From an uncultured Rhodospirillaceae bacterium (GTDB lineage: Bacteria; Pseudomonadota; Alphaproteobacteria; Rhodospirillales; Magnetospirillaceae): DNA of 64,000 nucleotides. The stretch is from NCBI GenBank assembly GCA_937887565.1, contig CALABS010000070.1, forward strand, positions 1-64,000, written 5' to 3'. This document shows, in pieces, positions 57,060 through 64,000 of this stretch (positions within the stretch are counted from its first letter, which is position 1; each line of letters opens with the position of its first letter). The position numbers and the translations under genes are program-made. The notes below the pieces were generated by a model. The model did no database searches, was not told the origin of the DNA, and worked only from the letters and a program-made list of their open reading frames with translations.

Positions 57060-58829
57060 ATGGAGCTTGAGGATTTTCTCCGGCAGACCCAGTCCGAGGT
57101 CAGGGGCGAGACCGACGTGCCCTATCCCGAGCTCGTCTTCGCCGAGGTCGTCATGCAGCACATGGCGGACGTCGGCATGACCTTCGAGCCGGTCGTCTGC
57201 CACTATCTCCACACCGGCAAGGGGAACGTGGGCACGCTGAGACTGAGCGGCTACGCCATCTCCGAGGAGGCCGACCAGATCGACCTCTTCGTCAGCCTCT
57301 ACGCAGGCGTGGACACGGTCACCCCCATATCGGACGTCGACACCAAGACGGCGGCGGAACAGTGCATCCGCTTCCTCTCCCGGGCGGCGGACGGCACCCT
57401 GCTCAAGGACATGGAGGAGACCCACGAGGCGTACGGCCTGGTGCTCAACATCAAGGAGTCCTACGAGAGCCTGGACCAGATCCGCATCTACGTGCTCACC
57501 GACCGGATGGCCAAGGCGAAGAACTTCAAGGCCCGCGAGGTGAAGGGGAAGACCATCAAGCTTGAGGTCATGGACATCGAGCGTCTCCACCGCCACTGGT
57601 CGTCGGGCAAACCCCGCGACGAGCTGGTGGTGAACTTCGAGGAGGTGTCGGGAGGCGCCCTGCCTTGCGTGTATGTGCCCGGCCAGATGGCCGACTACGA
57701 CTACGCGCTGACGGCCATCCCGGGCGAGGCGCTGAGATTCGTCTATGAGAAGTACGGCGCCCGCCTGCTTGAGGCGAACGTGCGCTCGTTCCTGTCGGTC
57801 ACCGGCAAGGTGAACCGCGGCATCCGGGACACGCTGCGGGACGACCCGGAGAAGTTCATGGCCTACAACAACGGCATCGTCCTCGTGGCCGACGAGATCC
57901 ATCTCGGCAAGACCGACGACGGCGCCCCCGGCATCCTCTGGCTGAAGGGCATGCAGGTGGTCAACGGAGGCCAGACGACGGCGTCCATCTACTTCACCAA
58001 GAAGAGGACGCCCGAGATCGACCTGCGGCGTGTCCGCGTCCCCGCGAAGATCATCATCCTCAAGTCGAAGGACGGCCCGGACGAGGAGGCCCTGATCTCG
58101 GACATCTCCAAGTACGCCAACAGCCAGAACGCCGTGAAGATGTCCGACCTGTCGGCGAACAAGCCGTTCCACGTCGAGATGGAACGGCTCGCCCTGTCGA
58201 CGTACTGCCCCGACGGCGTCGGCCGCTGGTTCTACGAGCGGGCCGCCGGCAGCTACAACACCATGCTTGCCCGCGAAGGCACCACGCCGGCGAAGCTCAG
58301 GGCGCTCAAGGAGGCGATCCCGCCCGCTCGGAAGATCACGAAGACCGATCTCGCGAAGTACCTCCACGCGTGGGACAGCAAGCCCCACCATGTCAGCTTC
58401 GGGTCCCAGAAGAACTTCGAGCGGTTCATGGAGGGGTTCAAGGAGGTCGACGGACAGCCTGCGGTCCCGTTGCCGGGCGTCGCCGACTACAAGCGGATGA
58501 TCGCCAAGGCCATAGTATTCAAGAAGGTCCAGAAGCTCGTCCGCCCCATGTTCCCGGCGTTCCAGGCGAACGTGGCCGCGTACACCGTCTCCGTCCTCGC
58601 CGACCGCCTCGGCGCGCGGATGGACCTCGAAGGAGTCTGGACCCGACAGGACCTGTCCATGCGGTTGCAGGAGCAGATCATGGCCTGGGCCGGGGAGGTC
58701 AACGACGTCCTGCACCGCACGGCGGGAGGCAGGATGATCTCGGAATGGGCGAAGAAGCCCGAATGCTGGGAGGCAGTCCGGGAGCACGCGTATTCGGCTC
58801 CCCTCGACGGCATCCCGGAGGTGCGCTGA
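57060..58829 (+). CDS. AIPR-family protein
   Basis: A 589-residue protein that begins directly after the stop of the PD-(D/E)XK gene. The AIPR signature is FMAYNNGIVLVADEI and MQVVNGGQTTASIYF. The name comes from abortive-infection phage-resistance proteins. The mechanism is unknown. Its presence completes the MORC-Z1-DUF4420-AIPR set and strongly supports a defence function for the operon. Confidence 0.9.
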   Translation: MELEDFLRQTQSEVRGETDVPYPELVFAEVVMQHMADVGMTFEPVVCHYLHTGKGNVGTLRLSGYAISEEADQIDLFVSLYAGVDTVTPISDVDTKTAAEQCIRFLSRAADGTLLKDMEETHEAYGLVLNIKESYESLDQIRIYVLTDRMAKAKNFKAREVKGKTIKLEVMDIERLHRHWSSGKPRDELVVNFEEVSGGALPCVYVPGQMADYDYALTAIPGEALRFVYEKYGARLLEANVRSFLSVTGKVNRGIRDTLRDDPEKFMAYNNGIVLVADEIHLGKTDDGAPGILWLKGMQVVNGGQTTASIYFTKKRTPEIDLRRVRVPAKIIILKSKDGPDEEALISDISKYANSQNAVKMSDLSANKPFHVEMERLALSTYCPDGVGRWFYERAAGSYNTMLAREGTTPAKLRALKEAIPPARKITKTDLAKYLHAWDSKPHHVSFGSQKNFERFMEGFKEVDGQPAVPLPGVADYKRMIAKAIVFKKVQKLVRPMFPAFQANVAAYTVSVLADRLGARMDLEGVWTRQDLSMRLQEQIMAWAGEVNDVLHRTAGGRMISEWAKKPECWEAVREHAYSAPLDGIPEVR

Positions 58830-58844
58830 CGGCGGGAGGGACCC

Positions 58845-59318
58845 ATGGCCGACGTGGTGCCGAAGGAGGTCCGCAGCAGGATGATGGCGGGCATCCGGGG
58901 CAAGGACACCCGACCCGAGATGGCGGTCAGGAGGGCGCTCACGGCCGCGGGTATTCGCTACCGCCTGCACCGGCGGGACCTTCCGGGCGCCCCCGACTTG
59001 GTCATGTCCGGCCGGCGGGCCGTCGTGTTCGTCCACGGCTGCTTCTGGCACAGGCACGAGGGGTGCCGTCACGCGAAGCTACCGTCGTCCAACGCAGGGT
59101 TCTGGAGGGCGAAGCTGGACCGCAACGTCGAACGCGACAGGAAGGCGGCCGCGGACCTCCTCGCGGCGGGATGGCGGGTGCTCACCGTCTGGGAGTGCGC
59201 CACCAGACGCGGTTCGGAATCCGAGCTGCAAAGGCTCCTCCTCGCCTGGCTGGAAGGTTCCGAAAGAAGTTCCGAAGTGCCGGCCCCAAGGGAATTTGTG
59301 GACGGAAGCGGTCAATGA
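58845..59318 (+). CDS. vsr: Very-short-patch-repair endonuclease
   Basis: A 157-residue Vsr: MMAGIRGKDTRPEMAVRRAL, GAPDLVMSGRRAVVFVHGCF, WHRHEGC, then NVERDRKAAADLLAAGWRVL and TVWEC. It nicks next to T:G mismatches that arise when 5-methylcytosine is deaminated. It therefore normally accompanies a cytosine methyltransferase, here the next gene. Catalytic Asp and the zinc-binding His/Cys are intact. Confidence 0.96.
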   Translation: MADVVPKEVRSRMMAGIRGKDTRPEMAVRRALTAAGIRYRLHRRDLPGAPDLVMSGRRAVVFVHGCFWHRHEGCRHAKLPSSNAGFWRAKLDRNVERDRKAAADLLAAGWRVLTVWECATRRGSESELQRLLLAWLEGSERSSEVPAPREFVDGSGQ

Positions 59319-59355
59319 TGTGGAAAAGACTTCCCCGAGCCGGTAATTGTTGGCG

Positions 59356-60330
59356 ATGCGACTGAGGACGATCGATCTTTTCTGCGGCGGCGGCGGAAGC
59401 AGCTGGGGCGCTAAGAACGCGGGGGCGGAAATCGTCTGCGGCGTCGACGCGTGGGATGTCGCAACCAGCACCTACGCGGCGAACTTCTCCGGCGCGAGGG
59501 GCCTCAACGTCAGGATGGAGGAGGAGTCCGGCCCGTCCATCCTCGGCGAGGTCGGCGAGATCGACCTTCTCCTCGCCTCGCCGGAATGCACCAACCACAC
59601 ATGCGCGAAGGGTTCCCGTCCGCGTGACGAGGGGAGCAAGAAGACCGCCCATTACGTCACGAATTTCGCGAGGGAACTGAACCCCCGCTGGGTCGTGGTC
59701 GAGAACGTGGTCCACATGCGTAGCTGGGACGGGTACGACCCGCTTGTCTCCGACCTCAAGGGGCTGGGCTACAACGTCCTCCCGCAGGTGCTTGACGCCA
59801 CCGACTTCGGAGTGCCCCAGTCGCGGCGGCGGCTGTTCCTTCTCTGCGACCGGGAGGCGGAGCCGCTCCCCATCTCCCCCTGCGGCCTGCCGTCGGGGAC
59901 AGTGGACCGGGACATCCTGGTCGATGGCGGCTGGCGGTCGCGGCCACTCTACCGTCCCGGCCGGGCCGAGGGGACCATCGCCCGCGCCGAGCGGGCCATC
60001 GCCGCCCTGGGGCGGGGGGTGCCGTTCCTGATCGTGTACTACGGCTCCGACGGCAGCGGCGGCTGGCAGCCGCTCGACCGCCCGATCCGGACCCTGACGA
60101 CGCTGGACCGCTTCGGACTCGTCACGTGGGAAGGCGACGAGCCGATGCTCCGCATGCTCCAGGTACCGGAGCTCCGCCGTGCCATGGGCTTCGGAGGCGC
60201 ATACCGCATGCCCTTCGGGTCGCGCCGGGACCGGATCAGGCTTCTCGGCAACGGCGTCTGCCCCCCGGTCATGGAGGCGATCGTGCGGTCACTGACGTGC
60301 CGGCGGACCGAGGCGCTGGCCGCCGAGTGA
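59356..60330 (+). CDS. DNA cytosine-5 methyltransferase of the defence operon
   Basis: A 324-residue enzyme. Motif I is LFCGGGGSSWGAKNAG, motif IV is SPECTNHTCAKG, where Glu replaces the usual Pro before catalytic Cys as in a known subgroup, and motif VI is VVVENV. The C-terminus has GVPFLIVYYGSDG and RLLGNGVCPPV (motif X). I use the ATG at 59356; a TTG 9 bases earlier is possible. It should protect host DNA from the operon's nuclease. Confidence 0.9.
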   Translation: MRLRTIDLFCGGGGSSWGAKNAGAEIVCGVDAWDVATSTYAANFSGARGLNVRMEEESGPSILGEVGEIDLLLASPECTNHTCAKGSRPRDEGSKKTAHYVTNFARELNPRWVVVENVVHMRSWDGYDPLVSDLKGLGYNVLPQVLDATDFGVPQSRRRLFLLCDREAEPLPISPCGLPSGTVDRDILVDGGWRSRPLYRPGRAEGTIARAERAIAALGRGVPFLIVYYGSDGSGGWQPLDRPIRTLTTLDRFGLVTWEGDEPMLRMLQVPELRRAMGFGGAYRMPFGSRRDRIRLLGNGVCPPVMEAIVRSLTCRRTEALAAE

Positions 60331-60521
60331 CTCGGCCAATCCGAACCCATCGTTCAAAATCACATTGAAAGTGGCACGGGCCCCATGCCCACACATATAC
60401 TGATTCCTCGATTACTTATTTCATAATTAAGGGAGATCAGCAGCATCACTCCATGAGGCATCCATCAGCCATTACTGGATAGCCACCCACTGAACCAAAC
60501 AAGTCGAGCCAGTTCTAGCGA

Positions 60522-63500
60522 TCAAACGGAAATTTCAATTGCCGGACGAAAGTGAGGAGCACCTCCACTTCCAGGATAGAGCCATCCATGACCTATCGAA
60601 TTTCCAAATCCATAGATTCTTGCGATCTCCGTTGGCGGTGTGCTCTTGTTGTCCAGCGAGTTCGCCCAGGCAATTTTTCCACTCTTACAAGAGAGGCGCC
60701 AGAAAGGGATCCAAGGTCCAATTTCCGGCAAGCGCATAGTGGTGGCCCGAAGGAAATCTGTCAGCGGATCCGTGCCCATGGCATCAACACCGCGTTCACC
60801 GACCGAGAACGTGCTGGTCGTGGCATCGACATGCCAGCTTGCCGCCGCCCCAGAGGTGGCAAGCGAACGCCACCGCTCTTCGAGTTGTCGGCAGGCATCG
60901 CGGATGTCATCGAAACAGGGCCCCATCTGTTCCCACCTCTCCTGCCGTACAGCGTGTCCGCTCACGGAGGTCCTCAGTAAGCGGCGGAGAGGGGAAAGCC
61001 AATCGGCCATCTCGTCAAGCACTGTATCCAAGTCCCCTAGATCAATTCCATCAACAAAGGGGATGCGAACAGTCGCGAGATCGAGCAGCCGCCTCGGCCT
61101 CTCCGCCGACCAATCATTGACTGTCATGCCTGCGACGGTGACCACTCCGCCGAAGAGATTGTCCACAAGAAGATTGTCTGTCCAACCGATGGTGCTCTGG
61201 GTGCAGCCCACGAGCGGGGCTGGCAGGACCACGAGCCGCCCGGAACGAATCAGCGGGAGGGCCCGTGTTGCGAGGAATGTGGAAACCTCAGCTGGCAAAA
61301 AATTTGCCCATCCGGCGCCTATGAGAAACCCATCTACTCCTTCCAATTTATCCCGCATTATGCAGTACCCTTGCCCTCCTGCCTTGGCGCCACCGCTCAA
61401 ATCTTCGGGAAGTGGGACGGGGCCTAGCGAAGGCCGCATCTCCCCTTTCCAATTAATGACAACCGTGTCGTACAAGGGACAAAACACTCGCACCCATCGA
61501 GAAATCTCCTTGACAGAGATTGCATCGACCACAATGGCGTTCAGCGGCGATGCCTTGATTGCGGCGACGATGCGTGCGAAGCCCCCGCGACCCCATACAT
61601 CGATCAATTCAGAATAAGGACGCTTGCCAAGCTCTCCAGGATACGTTTCGAACCATTTCAATAGCGGGCTCATCTGGTCAGCTACTACCCTGCGCAGGCC
61701 ATCCCTCGCTACTTGGTCGCGTATCGCCAAAGCCCCATCGGATCCATACCAGTTGGCCACAGGCAAAATGCTGTTCTCCAACCAAGCAAGCTTCTTGGTC
61801 GCCACATGCCGCACGTTGGCGGACAGGGAGTGCGACGAGAGCATGTCGGTGAGAACGGAGCGGGCCTCATTGACCTTGCCCCCGAATGCCAGCGCCTGGG
61901 CTTCGCCCAATGCAGCCTGAGAACCAAACCTTTCCTTGAATGACGGTGTAGCCATACGGGCGGGCGAACGGACCTGCCTGAAGTGGACGGATGCATCATC
62001 GTGACGGCCGAGACCGAGGGCGGCAACGGCAAGCTGGCAATGGCATTCACCGGAGTATAGCTCGACGTTGCCGGGGAGGTCTCGACCGTGTTTCTCGACA
62101 AGTGCCAGTGCCTGGGAGAACGCGTCGAACGCCTCCATCAGAAGCGAGTGGCGAGTGTCGGCAGGTTCAGATTCTACGCGCGCGCAATTCAAATGTGCTC
62201 CGTGTTGCTCCACAAGTGCCTGGTCTTGACATAGCGAATCGAACGCCTCCTTCACGAGTGAGTGGGCATTATCTGCAGCTTCGGACTCACCGCGCGCCCA
62301 ACTCAAAGAGATCTCTCCCTTGATCTTCAGCCCGTTAGCCAGACCAGCAATCCATCTCGTGCGATGCTCGGGATCGCTGATTTCGCGCTGGCGCGTAATT
62401 TCAAACCAACGCTCGGCTTCGCCCAAATATTGGCGCGCTTCCTCCCTAAGATTGATCTCCCCTGCCACACGGGCCACATCCAAGGCTGTCATCCCCGCCC
62501 GCCACGGATCATCGGCGCCGACAGCTAACCTGTGGATTTCCAAGCAAAGTTGGCGCGCTTCACTAAACCGAGATCGATTAGCAAACTCGCCAGCAACATC
62601 GCTCAACAGCAACATTGCCAATTTGGCAAGATCACCATCCCGCACCACCATGTCCTGTACAGACTGGACGAGACTTTCGACGCCAGACGCTGAAGCGCTC
62701 CCTGCGCTACAAAACGTCATTAGCCAAGTGGCCGCCAGCTGTAGCCGGACCCTGTCGTCCTCAATTATTTTCAATAGAGCTTCGACATCTGCTGCGAGTT
62801 CAAGCCCTTCGTCGTTCCGCTTCAACTGCCAAAGAACCTGCAACTCTACGAGAAGAGCTTCCGCTTTCACATTGGCGGTGTCGCCGGACTGAAGGACAGC
62901 GATCCGGGCAAATTCGAGCGCCTTTTCGGAAGCGCCTTGTAGTCGGGCGAGGCTTGCGCGTTCCAAGGCGACGAGGCCGACATCGGCATCGCATGCTTCG
63001 AGCGCCTGAATATGTGCTCCCATTTCCGTAATCAGGTTCAGATGAGAGCTCTCGGAGTCCCAATCCCCACTGACGACCATGTGATCGAGGTTCCGAAGAA
63101 CGGCTCTCAGTGCCTTTCGTTCTGCTTCGCGGTCATCACTGATCTTTGCAATCACGAGCGCTTCTCGGGCAAGCCCAAGCGCTCCGCGGAAGTCGGTGGC
63201 AGTCATACACTTGACGCATTCGCGAAGCTTATCCTCCGCCGTGGCAGCGTTATGCTGATCACACAGCTTAGCAACCCACCACTCGTCGAAGAAGCGACGG
63301 ACTAACTGGGGCTGGCCCCTGAGCTTGTCCATGATCGTCCCGGACGACCAAATCTCGATCACTACTCCGCGAGACAAGAACCAATGCGCCGCGTTTTCCA
63401 ATTCCCGGTGGACAGTGACATCATCGATTGAACAAGAGACGATCAGCACGTATTTAGCTATGTCGCCACGACTGCTCCAGTCGTCGAAGCGCTCCTTGAA

Positions 63501-63770
63501 TTCTGCGACATGAGTTCTCAGATGCGACCCTTTGTACTCGGCGTAGCGCTTGCACTGAAAAAGCTCGACCTTCCCATCCTGACGCCGCCCGATAATGTCG
63601 ACAGCCTGATCCGCCTGCCCCCTCTTGCCGTGAAGGTCAGCTGAATTGATTCCGGGCTGAGCCCTGACAAGGGCCGCGCAGAAATTCTCGAATACCTCGG
63701 GAGAGAGCTCGGAGAGCCGCGCGCCGGCCGATCCCTGCAGCGGTGGTGGAACCAGTTGATGTTTCCCCAT
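60522..63770 (-). CDS. Mrr-like nuclease fused to long helical-repeat protein
   Basis: A 1082-residue protein, starting at 63770 with GGGGGG before the ATG. The N-terminal 160 residues are Mrr/PD-(D/E)XK-like: SPEVFENFCAALVRAQPGIN, ADQAVDIIGRRQDGKVELFQ, CKRY. About 600 residues of TPR-like helical repeats follow (ALGLAREALVIAK, LCLEIHRLAVGADDPWRAGM), then a C-terminal domain of unknown type (GFLIGAGWANFLPAE). It is less GC-rich than its neighbours and probably came in separately. The layout suggests a stand-alone defence sensor-nuclease. Confidence 0.72.
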   Translation of the reverse strand: MGKHQLVPPPLQGSAGARLSELSPEVFENFCAALVRAQPGINSADLHGKRGQADQAVDIIGRRQDGKVELFQCKRYAEYKGSHLRTHVAEFKERFDDWSSRGDIAKYVLIVSCSIDDVTVHRELENAAHWFLSRGVVIEIWSSGTIMDKLRGQPQLVRRFFDEWWVAKLCDQHNAATAEDKLRECVKCMTATDFRGALGLAREALVIAKISDDREAERKALRAVLRNLDHMVVSGDWDSESSHLNLITEMGAHIQALEACDADVGLVALERASLARLQGASEKALEFARIAVLQSGDTANVKAEALLVELQVLWQLKRNDEGLELAADVEALLKIIEDDRVRLQLAATWLMTFCSAGSASASGVESLVQSVQDMVVRDGDLAKLAMLLLSDVAGEFANRSRFSEARQLCLEIHRLAVGADDPWRAGMTALDVARVAGEINLREEARQYLGEAERWFEITRQREISDPEHRTRWIAGLANGLKIKGEISLSWARGESEAADNAHSLVKEAFDSLCQDQALVEQHGAHLNCARVESEPADTRHSLLMEAFDAFSQALALVEKHGRDLPGNVELYSGECHCQLAVAALGLGRHDDASVHFRQVRSPARMATPSFKERFGSQAALGEAQALAFGGKVNEARSVLTDMLSSHSLSANVRHVATKKLAWLENSILPVANWYGSDGALAIRDQVARDGLRRVVADQMSPLLKWFETYPGELGKRPYSELIDVWGRGGFARIVAAIKASPLNAIVVDAISVKEISRWVRVFCPLYDTVVINWKGEMRPSLGPVPLPEDLSGGAKAGGQGYCIMRDKLEGVDGFLIGAGWANFLPAEVSTFLATRALPLIRSGRLVVLPAPLVGCTQSTIGWTDNLLVDNLFGGVVTVAGMTVNDWSAERPRRLLDLATVRIPFVDGIDLGDLDTVLDEMADWLSPLRRLLRTSVSGHAVRQERWEQMGPCFDDIRDACRQLEERWRSLATSGAAASWHVDATTSTFSVGERGVDAMGTDPLTDFLRATTMRLPEIGPWIPFWRLSCKSGKIAWANSLDNKSTPPTEIARIYGFGNSIGHGWLYPGSGGAPHFRPAIEISV

Positions 63771-64000
63771 CAGCCCCCCCAAAAAATCGGTGACAAATGT
63801 CGTCCAACCCATTGTGGCTCCGGGAGCAGGGAACGTCCACGCCTAACGAGACACCCGTTGATGACTATGCGACCATCGCAAGATAGAGAAGTCGGCTCGG
63901 CCTGTACCCGGCCGAGATCGGTATTCGAGCAACTCGATAATCCATCCATGCGATAGCGACTCGATCGGGGCCCGTTTGACGGCGTGTATGCCGACGAAGT

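Noticed and set aside
56013..59072. A 1019-codon open frame opposite the DUF4420, AIPR and Vsr genes
   Set aside because: It is a GC-rich antisense shadow. The plus-strand genes have clear family motifs across the same region.

Overview
ORGANISM. The window is GC-rich and looks like an alphaproteobacterial chromosome, probably Rhodospirillales (Magnetospirillum-like is my inference). Supporting signs are a GTTC-N7-GTTC LexA box, DUF3572 and DUF1127 proteins, and a recurrent 9-mer, GTGA(G/C)TCAC, that holds the CcrM methylation site GANTC. LAYOUT. Ordinary chromosomal genes sit at the left (otsB, a lytic transglycosylase, a likely small RNA) and in the middle at about 28.5-33.1 kb (DUF1127, coaA, an MFS transporter, a crotonase, a LysR regulator and the truncated start of a second MFS gene). 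Around them lie two blocks of mobile or plasmid-like DNA. Block A (about 2.0-28.4 kb) has 12-bp tandem repeats, an odd tRNA-type gene, umuDC, an OLD nuclease plus UvrD-like helicase (Gabija-like) operon, an AT-hook cytosine methyltransferase, a Lon-like AAA+ ATPase, a five-gene operon of unknown function, two tyrosine recombinases, KfrA, a ParA plus ribbon-helix-helix partition operon, and remnants of a type IVB-pilus-like tip gene. Block B starts abruptly at about 33.21 kb inside the MFS gene. It carries an ABC-three-component defence locus (33.6-37.5 kb), a plasmid-like backbone with a SeqA-like protein, Xre regulators, a primase-like replication protein, an Apea/HEPN protein and HU (38-48.3 kb), an eight-gene defence operon (48.5-60.3 kb) and a very long Mrr-type nuclease/helical-repeat protein (60.5-63.8 kb). 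LINKS. Two dispersed repeat systems tie the backbones of A and B together: twelve perfect GTGA(G/C)TCAC sites, and arrays of CATG spaced exactly 8 bp, placed upstream of parA, the methyltransferase, the AAA+ gene, umuD, small regulators and others. Both are absent from the chromosomal middle and from the large defence modules of block B. That suggests a plasmid-derived backbone with a common regulator or partition protein, to which defence cargo was added. MAIN NOVELTY. The 48.5-60.3 kb operon joins a MORC-like GHKL ATPase, Z1 ATPase, PD-(D/E)XK protein, AIPR, Vsr and cytosine methyltransferase to a WYL regulator and a full-length sigma-70 factor with N-terminal ankyrin repeats. A dedicated ankyrin-sigma factor inside a phage-defence operon is, as far as I know, unusual. 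The second theme is a possible methylation-linked control system: a SeqA-like protein, CcrM-site repeats and CATG arrays in one element.
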